From contig OX465579.1 in the NCBI GenBank assembly GCA_950022655.1, positions 47,347,950-47,411,949 on the forward strand: DNA of 64,000 nucleotides, given 5' to 3'. This document shows, piece by piece, positions 46,360 to 57,360 of the stretch; position 1 is the first letter of the stretch; every line of letters starts with the position of its first letter. The position numbers and the translations under genes are program-made. Under the pieces are notes generated by a model. The model did no database searches and was not told where the DNA came from. It was given only the letters and a program-made list of their open reading frames with translations. The stretch is from Alentia gelatinosa (taxonomy: Eukaryota; Annelida; Polychaeta; Phyllodocida; Polynoidae).

Positions 46360-47720
46360 TTGAACCTCCTTTGTGGTTCAAATAGGCCCCTGTCATTGTG
46401 TTGTCTGACAGGCACATAAAAGTAGTGTCATTTAGTGACCTAGCAAAGCATTTTAGATCAAAAGCTAGTGTGAGTTTCTTTCACATGAAAATGTAACTCC
46501 TACGTATCTAAAAGCCAATTGCCTTTGGTGTTCCACCATTATTTCAGACTATTCCCCATTTCATATTGGGAGTGTCTTTATCTTAACATTTACTGTGATA
46601 GATATTTCCTGATACCTATGTATCCAGATCTAATATTTTTCAACCACCAGTAAATATCCTCTAGACCTTCCTCTGAGGTACCCATAAAAAGTGCCCGTCC
46701 CATCCCCCCCTCACTTTCAAACCCTCAAATTTATCTCTCCCAAGCCCCCTAAAGTGGCTTCACCAAACTTATTGCTTTTACAGGAATCAACCATAAATCC
46801 TGTCAGGTAACTTGTCTTATTGATATTGATATTATGACTATACAGCCTGTGTCTATTTTTGTCAATTGAGCTTGGAATTCACAACATTCGAGTCAGGATG
46901 GGAGGTCTCATTTTCTATATATCAAGGATATTACTTAAAATGATACATATTCAATTGAATATATAACAATTTACATGTATCTACTGAGTAAAACACATTA
47001 AAAATGCCTAATGAGCACATGCAAAGCTCCATTATTTACCAAATGAATAGCATTATTAAAATTTCCCGTCTTCACACGTGTTTTCAACACTGTTATTGAG
47101 ATACTTCTAAAATGGTTTCTGATATTTCTTTCAGTCTTACAACATAAGAAAAACATGGGACAAGTACAAGTTAGCATCCTAACACATGTCATTACGACCC
47201 CTATTGTATCTGGAGCCTAGCTTCACTAAAAAGACAGAATTACCTTGTAAATTGCACTTCTATACATTTTCTGCTATCAATAAGGTATCATCAATGTACC
47301 CAACAAACAAGAGTGTTCAGTTATTTACCAATAAGCAAAACTCATTTCAATGACGCTAACATGTAATTGATACCAAATCATGTTGGCAATACACGTATAC
47401 TAACATAGTAGTACCCTTTTCTGACAATAAATTATTGACTAACAAATGTCAACATCAGCCCAGGTACTCCTGATAACACAAAGGCTGTCAATTTATACTG
47501 ACTACACACCAAATTCTAATCGAGACCCTACTTCACATCGAGTGAAAAAATATCAATAAATATTTAGCCATTTCAGGACATGTTATCATATAACAATATA
47601 AAAACTATTTCGTATTCATTACTATGGCCTGACAAATATTTCCAAATTATTTTGGATATACACAGTAGTATTCATTTTGTATCAAGAAAACCCTGAGCTT
47701 GATTCGAGTTCCTTGCACAT
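46360..47720 (-). pseudogene. RT and RNase H remains of the third recombinase element
   Basis: FVGYIDDTLLIAEN (complement of 47268-47309) gives the catalytic YIDD. LTGFMVDSCKSNKFGE (about 46780-46830) corresponds to the LGF-x-VDS block. EGLEDIYWWLKNI (about 46630-46680) is the D-x-x-WW helix before RNase H. LNDTTFMCLSDNTMTGAYLN followed by HKGGSKIVGCDDIAKDIWVM (about 46320-46440) is a clear RNase H C-half with the S-DNT catalytic block. Stops lie between all of these. Confidence 0.75.
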
Positions 47721-48149
47721 ATTGAATAAAATCAATATGAAGCCACATTTCAGGATATGCTATTTCGACCTGGAAGAAATGTATCAAACATTGGTCAAAT
47801 CATTGAGGCAGTACTCACCGTTTGGTGGTTGTAAGAAGACTTGTCTTTGAACCTGTCCTGCTTCTACATTGGCTTATAAGGCTTGTTTTCCACAATGTGG
47901 TCTTTAATTCAGATTTTGTTTCGATATATAAGAACCCACTGGTTTGTGATTGTTCAATATCTGCATTTGTCAGCTACACTGACAGCAGTGTTATTTTTCA
48001 TACAGAGCCTGAGGCTGTTGCACAAATCCCGGCTTATCTGCAACATTATGTGTTGCATTTTCAACAGATATTATCCATTATTGGAATTAATTCGATGAAA
48101 CACTGTTAAATCCTTGTTGAATTCGTGGATATGTAGTCTCGGAGCATTC
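47721..48149. other. Intronic spacer, nothing recognised
   Basis: Short A+T-rich stretch between the recombinase relic and the SINE. The open frames near 47822-48109 have no recognisable motif. Confidence 0.35.
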
Positions 48150-48427
48150 TTGTTTGTTTGTTTGTTCAGGTAGTTTAATGTCCAATTTGTTCAATAAGCT
48201 CACTTTGGGTTTGACCGAATCCATGAGACGAATATGGGTAAAAATCTCACCCCTACACATTTACTCAAGTCAGAGTTCTTTTACTTCCCACACCACATAA
48301 ACATGGTATGAGATGGATTGGCCTTTGATATAGCAGTAAATCTACCACTGCTGGGAGTGAAGGAGAAAAGGGGCCGCAGTAGGACTTGACTCAACAAAGT
48401 CCAGTGCTCTTTACCACTGAGCAAACT
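48150..48427 (-). repeat. tRNA-derived SINE, copy with (CAAA)n tail
   Basis: Read on the minus strand the head is TTGCTCAGTGGTAAAGAGC then ACTGGAC (A-box-like), with a worn B-box region (GAGTCAAGTCC). The body follows (CCAGCAGTGGTAGATTTACTG, TATATCAAAGGCCAATCC, GGGGTGAGATTTTTACCC) and the tail is CAAACAAACAAACA. Body and order match 53009-53314. The lack of intact A/B boxes suggests it is no longer transcribed by RNA polymerase III. Confidence 0.85.
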
Positions 48428-49094
48428 CCCCACCCCGGTCGCTTTTGTTACGCTTGCATGCAAGCATATCCAGTCTGCACCACGAGGAGGCAAGGCGACC
48501 AAGAGGGTGAACAGATTGGTAATTGCTGTCCACCCCAGCAACAACCCTTCACCATTCATTGTCTCTAAGTCCATTCAAAACTCACAGATACACAGACATT
48601 GTCTGTTTGTCCTTACAGATAGCCCATGGACCTGTAGTATATATGTTGTTGGTCAATCTTTACCACCTTCCCAATGCCCTATTGAGCAGGAGTATCAGGC
48701 CTGTCTAAAGTTTTAGACTTATTTGACCGGTGCTTGGACCCAGTGCTCTCTCCTAGTGGTTCTGCCATGTTGGATTTCGCCACTGGCAAAAGCATTCTGT
48801 TCTAATTCAGCAGACCTACTTGTACATTAGAATTGGTATGATGTCTGACAACTAATGGTTCTGTGCACTTTGTCAGAGACTTATTGTGCCAAGGTCGAGA
48901 GTGTATAGATGTAATTCAACATAAATCCTCCAATTTTTCGTTCAAAACTCGGACTCGGTCCGAGACTTTGCTTGCTTCAGTTTACCAGCGAGTGGCCACT
49001 GCTGGTACCCAGCGAGTGCTGTGTCTCTGTTGTTATTTGACCGGCACAAACAACAGACTTCAAACAACCAACAGACTTCCACAAACAACAGACT
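48428..49094. other. Intronic spacer
   Basis: Nothing was recognised beyond a run of CAACAGACTTC repeats near 49040-49095. Confidence 0.35.
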
Positions 49095-49200
49095 TCCACA
49101 GTAAACTTGATTTATCCAAAACATTTTGTCAGGTCCTATTGAAAGGAAAAAGCTGGTCACGTTCAACAGGGCATTTCGAGGGTTTACTGAGCATCGCATA
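49095..49200 (+). pseudogene. Possible Ty3/Gypsy RT fragment
   Basis: The frame reads SKLDLSKTFCQVLLKGKSWS then RSTGHFEGLLSIA, which parallels the F-S-K-x-D-L-S-K-x-x-x-Q-V-x-L block and the x-TAF-x-x-x-G-L segment of Gypsy RTs. It is short and lacks the YxDD motif. It could be chance. Confidence 0.4.
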
Positions 49201-49396
49201 AGATCTGATCATCTCCGGAAATTATTTACAGATCAGATAATAGGGAGAATTAAGGGATGTCGAGTTTATATGGTTATACAGGAACTAAGCCAGGGGTACC
49301 GGTAATCGGAGGTGAAAACAGGATTACATAATATAGGCATATCTCAATTGTTTTTGTACAATTTATAAATATCACGATCAGTTGATTACCGAAATA

Positions 49397-49886
49397 CAGT
49401 AAAACCCCACGTAACCCCCGCAGGGTGTCCGCTTACGCGGGGTGTCCGCTTACGCGGAGTGTCCGCTTACGCGGGGTTTTCAAATTTCCTCCGGGCCAAT
49501 ATTGAAGTGTTATATACCGATATGTAGGGGAGACAGAGGGGATGGTAAATCTGAAATCGATTTTCCAATATCTTAATTGGATCCGAAGTTATTAAACTTT
49601 GAATTATAAATGTATTGTCTATGAATTTATTCACACATACTCATTAAAAAGAAAACGCAGATTAATCTATTTTTGGTAGGGTGTCCGTCAGAAGTGACCG
49701 CTTACACGGGGTTTTAGGCCTTTTCGTACCGAAATAACTTACGCGAGGTATCGGCTTACGCGAGGTGACCGCTTACGCGGGGTTAAATCAAACATCTAAT
49801 AGAGGGAAAAATTTCTGTTCCGAGCAAAAGTGACCACTTATGGGGTGGCCGCTTACGCGGGGTGTCCGTTAGGCGGGTTTCTACTG
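49397..49886. mobile_element. Pogo/Tigger-like non-autonomous element (490 bp)
   Basis: CAGTAAAACCCCACG at the left and CGGGTTTCTACTG at the right form the TIRs. Both are bordered by TA (49395-49396 and 49887-49888), the target of Tc1/mariner/pogo transposons. The interior carries about ten copies of GTGTCCGCTTACGCGGGGT-like sequence near both ends, in one or the other orientation. No ORF is present. Confidence 0.85.
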
Positions 49887-49888
49887 TA

Positions 49889-50520
49889 TGCAATATGCTT
49901 CTAACATCCCGATCCCACTTCGCGTCTTGATTTTGATGCTTTCGGTTTTAGAACCACCTGAATGCCCAACTTTAGTGATCTGCTACACTGCACACTATAC
50001 AATACCCGGCAGTCAATAACTGGCATACCTGACAGCCTCCACTCAGTTGCTAGGTCTCAGGTAACAGCAGCCTGTGGGTGTAGGTGTAACCCTGTGCAAT
50101 GCTCCCTTAATCCCTCCCACTGCCATTTTATCATCATATCAGAAAAGTACAATGGTGCTGTCAGCTAGAATGCAGAACCTACAGCACTCAGATCGAGTGA
50201 CTCTCTTTATAGTTACAAACGCCCACAAAACGAGCCGCTGAAGTAGCGTAGACCCTAATCAAGCTCTATTTGCCTAACTAATGGAATCATTTCACATAAT
50301 GTATGATCTCAATGGAATACTAAGAATAATAATAGCAAGACCTTAATCAAGCCTGAATACCTAGCATTGCACCTATCTGTATACCTGTTGCCTGTTATAC
50401 AGTGTACATACAGACCCAGTGCACCAGGAATGACCGTAACACCAACTAAACTGAGGATATATTGAAATCACCAAACCAGCTGAGTATCTCCCAGTGTAAA
50501 TAAAAGTATTTCAAAACAAC
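49889..50520. other. Intronic spacer, nothing recognised
   Basis: Unique-looking sequence with no motif-bearing frame. Confidence 0.4.
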
Positions 50521-50960
50521 CATCATTCCGTAGAGGTATTTATCCCACCCCTGGTATAGGTTCTCCCATAGGATTAACGTTAAAAGAAAATATGCAACGA
50601 TTACCTACGTAAAGTTACAGTACTATGCCATGGTGGTGGCAGAGATACGTAGCAACGCAGCATCCAATCAACGTCGAGTTAAAAAAATAGTTCCGGCGCC
50701 ATTGCTTAAACCGCACTGGCACAAACATGGAGAGCGACAGTTATCTATCGGGAGTAATGTTATATTATTGCTTAAAATCGACTGTAAGGTCCGTGTTGGG
50801 GGTGAGATAAAAACAGAACCGCTTTCGAAACGTATTTTTAACCACTACGCCACGAGTTTGGATGCGTAGTAATCGTCACGAGGCGTAGCCTCGTGACGAT
50901 ACGGAGCATCCAAACGAGTGAGCGTAGTGGTTAAAAATACGTTTCTAAAGACAGTTCTGC
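50521..50960. mobile_element. Palindrome-rich foldback element, copy 3
   Basis: The left part (CCCACCCCTGGTATAGGTTC, GAAAATATGCAACGATTACC) matches 40990-41065. The right part is a long palindrome (50814-50959) with a perfect core ATCGTCACGAGGC-GTA-GCCTCGTGACGAT, shared GTTTGGATG/CATCCAAAC shoulders, and outer arms AAACGTATTTTTAACCACTACGC that pair fully with GCGTAGTGGTTAAAAATACGTTT. These outer arms differ from copies 1 and 2. Confidence 0.75.
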
Positions 50961-51403
50961 TTAAATAAGGATAGTGTGTATGGTACATACTGTGCCACAT
51001 ACTCTAAACAGGGACTGTTTTTCATAGACCTGTGCCGCCACATGCATTGCGACGATTATGTCGCACCAGTGTGGAATACCCTCTACCTTCTAGCGATTGA
51101 GTGTAACGGATCAGTTGGGGTAATAAAATCATTCGACGGGGGATTTATAAACCCATAAAACATATGCGACGATCGCGTCGCACCAGTGGAACCGGACCAT
51201 AACGGCATACAATATATTTATTTATGGTTATGCTGTATGTAGTATCACAAGTTGGGAACAAATCTTCAGCTGGCTAATGTGTATGGTGGCCATACAGCAT
51301 CTTTAATATCTTATGAGCCAGCACCTACATGTGCGTGCGATGACATTAGCCCAATGACAGGGTCATAAAATAATTTCTGCTATGTATAAAGAGGCAGGCC
51401 TAC
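50961..51403. other. Intron next to the AOPEP-like exon
   Basis: No further element was recognised. The donor of the exon (GTAGGC on the minus strand) starts at 51403. GCGACGATyryGTCGCACCAGTG occurs twice (51047-51070 and 51167-51190). Confidence 0.4.
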
Positions 51404-51490
51404 CTGGTCGTTGTAGAGGAAGTCACTCACATCCCTGTACCCCGGTCGATATCTGTGTTTTACAACCAGCTCACACCATCGATGTCTGAC
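51404..51490 (-). CDS. AOPEP: AOPEP-like aminopeptidase O, penultimate exon
   Basis: An atatttacag acceptor and a CAG|GTAGGC donor (minus strand) enclose 29 whole codons, VRHRWCELVVKHRY then RPGYRDVSDFLYNDQ. The VRHRWCELVVKH stretch is the segment of the M1 C-terminal domain that I connect most strongly with aminopeptidase O. RNPEP and LTA4H have an R-W-x-x-I/L-V-style equivalent at the same place. It joins in phase 0 to LQSQNAD from 63294-63413 upstream and to AMGVYLYGEL from 4462-4620 downstream. M1 aminopeptidases remove N-terminal residues from peptides; the zinc site lies in earlier exons outside this window. Confidence 0.87.
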
Positions 51491-52179
51491 CTGTAAATAT
51501 AAGCCGAGAAAGGGTATATAATCCAGTGGTGTTGCTACAGCCCTGTTTGATTTTGGCACGGTCTTTCTTTTTTTCATTAAGCATTTATGTTTTGGGTTTA
51601 ATCTTTTGGTTGGAAATTTTACACTCATTTGCCTTCTTAGTCAGAAATATCTACTCTCAGGTGATATAATGGACAGCAGAGAACGCCTGCATTTCATGCT
51701 CGATTCTGACACGAGTGGACCTCAGTGAAGTTCCGGTCTCCATGCTCTGGACTTCTTCTACCTTTCATATAGATAAGAGTGTATATAGGTATATCAAATG
51801 AAAACTCTTTCTACGACTTTTGTAATATCAAAATAATGATGTTTCTTGGCTTGTTTGAAATAAAGAACATGTTTACCTAAAGGAAAAAGGTGAAGAATTG
51901 TCCTGTCTAATAGAATGAAAAGTGTGATAAACGTGATTTACATATATATATATACACGTCATGCGTATATCATTTGGCATAAATAAGTAATTCCTCCTTG
52001 CCATTGTGTATACGCTTCATCTCTAGACGTTTACATGTGTCTATGTTGCAGTTATATATATGTCATATATATGCCCGCACATTCTATATATAGCATTAAC
52101 GTTTCAGTTTACATATATTTAATTTTCAGATATATATTTTTCATAGGCCGGAAATAAGGTTGTCCTAGTTGGCATCATA
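51491..52179. other. Intronic spacer, A+T-rich
   Basis: Nothing was recognised; TATATA-rich simple stretches occur at 51940-52140. Confidence 0.4.
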
Positions 52180-52490
52180 TGCATACCTGATTCTGTTACA
52201 TCTATGCCACAGTTCAATAGTTCCAATATCTGCATCTAGATGACACCACTGTTGTTTTTTTATTTCATCTGCAAGTAGTCATCAAAGTGTATGGTATGTG
52301 GAAAATCCAATGCTATATTACCAATTTCTATCATAAATGATTTCTAAAAACCCAGTGACTATCAATGGATTAATTATGTATGATAAACCCAGTGTTCTCT
52401 TTTTTTTAACCGATTTTCAATAGTTTTTACTTTCAAAACACCATCATTCTGTATGATTCAGGTTGTGTCTGCACATAAGGCTCAAGATGA
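52180..52490. repeat. Fragment of the CACTA-like element family
   Basis: Matches 57450-57790 in the same orientation (CAATAGTTCCA, GACACCACTG, ATGGAAAATC-type, TTTTCAATAGTTTTTACTTT versus TTTTTAATAGATTTTATTTT, TCAAAACACC). Neither terminus is present. Confidence 0.7.
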
Positions 52491-53008
52491 CAGTATCAGG
52501 AGACTGTGGTTATAGACAGGGGGGCCAGGCTCGCGGTCGGGCTCGGGCACGGTCCCGCGGTCGGAATCGGCAACAGGATTAAGGGCTTCAGTGTAGGTAG
52601 GCACTGAACCAAAAACAGTTACCACCACAACCTCTAACAACACATGTCGCGCCCAGGATATTTCTATTCATATACGCTTTGCGGCAAATAAGCCATGACG
52701 CTGACATATACAAGGAAAACCACAGTTGTATAGGATAGTATGCAATATATAAGTCACTCTCTATGGGCATTCCATTGATCTAGCTCTTGGAGCGAGAATG
52801 TCAGCTCCACGGCTCAGTCCAAACCCATTGAAGACCGCTGAGACCCTTACTCGGAAACGGAGGGACTATGCCCCCAAAGGTAACTGTAAGCCATGCTCGG
52901 GTGTGTTTGGTGGAGTCCGTTGCCAAGTGTGGAGGCTAACGCCTTGTACAGGCCACCGACTGGTGGAAGAGTGGCGGTGGAGCAGAAGCAGATCGTTCTG
53001 CCCGTGAT
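52491..53008. other. GC-richer spacer, possibly Gypsy 5' remains
   Basis: The stretch from about 52790 has coding-like GC content and precedes the SINE that separates it from the Gypsy pol relic, but no motif could be recognised in any frame. Confidence 0.3.
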
Positions 53009-53314
53009 TGGTTGGTTGGTTTCATTTAACATCCAGTTAACCATTACAGGTTCTTACCAGACTGTCTCATTGTTATTTTACACCACATGGGTGGTGATCA
53101 AATCTATATACTAAAATTTAGGCAGAAATCTCACCCCTACACATTTACCGAGGTGTGAGTTCTTTTATTTCCCACACAACATAGACATGATATAAGATTT
53201 GCCTTTGATATAGCAGTAAACCTACCACTGCTGGGGATGAAGGAGAAGAGTGGCTGCAGAAGGACTCGAACCCACAATCTTAGGATTACAAGTCCAGTGC
53301 CTTAACCACTGAGG
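53009..53314 (-). repeat. tRNA-derived SINE, near full length
   Basis: On the minus strand the head reads CTCAGTGGTTAAGGCACTGG then ACTTGTAATCC and GTGGGTTCGAGTCC: an A-box, a TGT anticodon (Thr) loop and a perfect B-box. The body matches the copies at 9843 and 48150, and it ends in AACCAACCAACC. The tail's GTTAACTGGATGTTAAATGA lies where a partner LINE's 3' end would be expected. It lies at the 5' edge of the Gypsy relic. Confidence 0.9.
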
Positions 53315-53329
53315 GCCTGATGGGCCTGA

Positions 53330-54260
53330 AGAAGGAGCTGGCTGCCCTAGCATCTCAGCTTGAGAAGGCTGTGTCCTTTGGACCCTATGGGCGCACGTGC
53401 TTGGGGAGTATGGGGCCGCTTCATGAGAGACTGCCCACAGGACATGGTTGGGGGAAGGACACAGAGAGGTGGTGGTGAAGGGAAGCTGTGAGTCGGTGGA
53501 CAAAGGATCATGGTGGAGGGCTATCTTGGTAGTAGGGCCGTCTACCTGTAGATACAGAGAGCACAGTGAGCCTGTTGTTCGCTGCCTGGTGGACTTCCTG
53601 CGGGCCATGAGAATACCCTGAGCTGGGAGGAACGCGATCTGGAGTCCTGTTGAGTGATGAGCAGGGGGTCTCCAATGGTCGCAGGTAACACAGAGGCAGT
53701 GTTTGTAGGGGAGTCGCGGGGAAACTATCCTGACCATTCCACTGAAGGAATGAGTCTGCCCTGTCGGGGTATCCAATGCCAGATCAGACCCGGTGATGGT
53801 CAGGAAAGGGGCGACTCTTGGGTTCCTGGAGGATACCCAGTGTGAACTACCCTCAGAGATATGTCGGCTCATGATTTGAGGGGGAGGTGGAGGTACCTGC
53901 CGCAGCGAGAGAGTGCCTCAATGGTCTTGTGCTGCACCATGAGGAGCCTCACTGGGAAAAATTGCGGAGGTTGCTGGATACGGAGGCAGGGGCGTTCAAT
54001 CTTACGCCAGATCAGCAGGGCCAATTGACTATGGTGAACCACCGGATAGAGACAGGGACGGCAGTACCAGTAAAGCAGCCCCCGGGGGGCTTGCCACCAC
54101 ACCAGAAAGAAGCAGTGGCGGCAAGAGGTGGACCGGATGCTATGGGCCGGGGTTATTGGACCATCTCTGAGCACATTGTACCTCGCCAGTGGTGCTGGTA
54201 AAAAAAGAAGGATGGGGCTGTGCGGTTCTGCGTAGGTTATAGGTACACCAATGCGGTAAC
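53330..54260 (+). pseudogene. Ty3/Gypsy pol relic, pre-RT linker and RT start
   Basis: A clean frame at 53887-54201 reads EKLRRLLDTEAGAFNLTPDQ, VNHRIETGTAVPVKQPPGGL then PPHQKEAVAA. After a TAA at the end of the Trp-rich piece (SEHIVPRQWCW), KKKDGAVRFCVGYRYTNAVT follows. The HRIDTG-x-x-x-P-x-KQPPRRLPPH and KKKDG-x-x-RFCVDYR-x-LNAVT blocks are classic Gypsy RT landmarks; here the catalytic-region VDYR has become VGYR. Upstream frames (53340-53600) give HREVVVKGSCESVDKGSWWR. The rest of pol and both LTRs are missing. Confidence 0.85.
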
Positions 54261-57200
54261 AATGCTGCCGTCTTGGATTAATATATGATAAACAGGGAGG
54301 CAAAAGTTTCCTACCGTTTTGTAAAGTATTTCAACATGTCAGACTTGTAAGAAAATACAAAATTCCTTTGACACATATTGTCAACCTAAGCTTTGAAGGT
54401 TTCCGTAGATGATAATTGGAATGTGACATTTTAAATGAATCATGTACATATCAGGGATTGCTAGGTTTCTAGTGCTTAGACAACGGCCGACCATTACGTT
54501 CAAGTAGCATCGATGCGGACACTGTAAGGGTGAACGACCACAGATTTAATGAGGCAGACTCGTTTACACAATTTACTGTCCTCCTAAAAGCTCTTACTGA
54601 ATATGATTTAAAGGGCTGCTTCTATTTGGGAAGGTACCATCAAGATCACCTGAAATGGCAGATTATACAATAGAGCATATACCACCGTCACAATGCGCAC
54701 CTTTATTGACTATCACCTAAATGTATTTAGTTCAATAACTAACATCTATATGACTACCATAACCTGGAGGTACATGTAATATCTCAATTAATTGTATGAA
54801 ATATGCATGTGACCATGTAGAGGACTATACATAGAGGGTTTGATAAAGCAGTATCGATAAGCCTTCATTGAAATAGTATAAGCCTTCATTGAAATAGTTT
54901 CCATATTGAAAAAGTCTCCAAAGTCATACTTAACCCCAATTGTTCTACTTAGATTCGTTCTTATATTCTTATACATGGATATGTTGCGAGGGATGGAATC
55001 TTTCTGAAGGAATCCACAAAACGTATTCTCTCTGAGGAAAATTGCTATCAAATTGCATTATAAGACATGGTTAAATAAAGGACTTCCGTGTGGTCAGAAT
55101 ATTTTAAGATTGAATTACTTGGCAAAAGTCAATATTTGACCATTCCGTTCCATTCAGTAATATCTGTCTACACATTAAGTCGATTAAACAAACACTACAA
55201 ACAACATCCCTTTCAGAATAAATGAGAAAGCAGTATGAGGTTCTTAAAATCAATCTTTAGAATGTTCCCTCGTACTTTCCGCTGATGCTAAAAGCTTTTG
55301 ATGAAGACAAATATTCCTGGCAAATCATTAAATCCTGATAGGCTTTGAACACTCGGGCAATGAAAATGCCAATTTGGGAATTGTTAGAATCGCTACTTTC
55401 CACTAGAACCCCTACAACTAGGACCTAGTTCGGAGATTTGCAGCCCCTACTTTGGCCCTCTGCCGCCACCGTGTATCGACACAGTTTATTAAACTGAACT
55501 TTGTAAAGTTAAAACTCACTAAACACGGCTCTGAACAGAAATAGCTTACAGCTTATTTCTGTGCAATAAACCTTTTCAGTCATAAAGGCTTCATTTGAAT
55601 AGGCAGTTTGGTTTGGGAACTGGCATCAGCCTCTTAAAGATACACTGGATAAGCTTATTAATCATTTAAATGGTGGGGTATCATCCTCAAATATTATTAA
55701 GCGTTGTGGAGCAATATGAGTAGCTGTTTTTTCTCAAGACCCACATGACTGCTGATAACACAAAGCTGCATATGAGCATACAACCTGATACCTATTTTCT
55801 CCTATCGATCAAATATCTGCAAATCATTCAATCATCTACTAGTTTACTCTTCAACTTGAGTGTGTAATACGACATGAAAAGCACCATAACTCCTAATTGT
55901 TGTATATCTAATTGTTTTATAGCTATTGATAGCAATTACAATCAAAACGTGTCCGATATGGTGTGCACTTACCATCATGTCATAAATGCATCAATCAACA
56001 CATGGAAATAATTGGAATCGCTGTTGAAATATTTAGAAGTTTATGACCTTAGAATGTCGCGTATGAATCAGGTACAATCGGACACTACTTGCACATTTAA
56101 AGTGTCTTTAACGATTTCAATAACTGTGCGTCCCTTATATGCAGTCATTACAAACTAGACAGGGATTATCAGTTCGATAAGTTTGTCAGGAGTATTAAAG
56201 ATAGATATTGGCAAAAGTATCTAATCAAATTCTTTTCTGAGAACTAATTACAGTATGAAAAGATAATTTTACCCCGACGACATTAATCCCTGTTGCGGCC
56301 GTCATTTTACCTCTCTTATCTCTCCACTAACACATACTTAACAGTGGACTGCCGTAGGTGCTCAAATTGAACTACTGTAATTTCACCGGAAGATCTGTGA
56401 ACATACAGATGTGACTAGTGTTACAATGCAGCCTTCATCAGTATATTATCTAACTAGAAATTGGCGTTTCACCTTTCTCTTTAGCATCTAAATTGTATTA
56501 AAGGCTGTTAAGTCACAAGGTCAAGCACTTGACCTAACATAAATTTTGACTCTTTTTATGATAACCTGTATTCATAAAAATCTTTGACTGTTATCTTTCC
56601 GACAGCCTTGTCCTTAAGACTGTTTGCACGTAACTGACCTGTTCGTGTTAATTTAACTATTTCAAAAGGAGTTCTCCAAGGCATGTTTCACATTGACATG
56701 GGCTGAAATCAGTATTCGTGAGATGTATTTCTTACACGGACGTGTCTCTATATCTATATTAGTTTAAACGTGATGTATTTATTATACAACATGAGGAGCT
56801 TTAATTATAGATAAAATTATCATCATTATAGGTGAGTAAATATAGTTCCTGGTTAATAAAAAAATATAGTATATTATATTGAATAGATATCCTTCAATCT
56901 TCAATGGATGTTAAACGATCACTTGGACTTCTAAAATCTTGTCTTCTTCCTTATGAGCTCTTCTTACCCAGCTTTCCGATGTCTGTGGCCAATATTTTAC
57001 TACATATGCATCTATTAAGTGTTTTAAGCATTTCGTTGGGATGTCATGCCCTGAGGGGGTGAAAGCACAGGGCCCAGTGTTTCTATCAGGGACGTATCTG
57101 CGTTTTTCATTAGTTCCATCATAAATATCACAGTCCATTGGCACTTCGTTATACTCGGTGGTGATTAGTGTCAACGTATTTTAAAAACTCAGCACCTTTC

Positions 57201-57360
57201 AGCGGTCTGCCACGGAAGCTCGGTCGGGGTATGACCAGGTGCTTCCGACATACTAACATTCTGGAATGTTGTTTATTGAAAAAAGAAAATCTTGAAATTT
57301 CCGACATCCATAAGTTATTGGAATACTTGGATTGCTCCATACACAACATAACATCGCCGT
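54261..57360. other. Intronic spacer, 3.1 kb, nothing recognised
   Basis: A+T-rich. No gene, element terminus or tandem array was found on either strand. A short direct repeat TAAGCCTTCATTGAAATAGT occurs at 54858-54877 and 54879-54898. Confidence 0.45.

Larger units (their letters stand above)
45305..47720 (-). mobile_element. Third tyrosine-recombinase retrotransposon relic (RT, RNase H, recombinase)
   Basis: On the minus strand the domain order RT, RNase H, recombinase reads from high to low coordinates over about 2.4 kb, all in broken frames. No terminal repeats were found. The higher coding A+T and the different motif wording (YIDD instead of YLDD) set it apart from the 24-27 kb and 38-42 kb elements, so it is likely a third family or much older. 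Confidence 0.75.
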
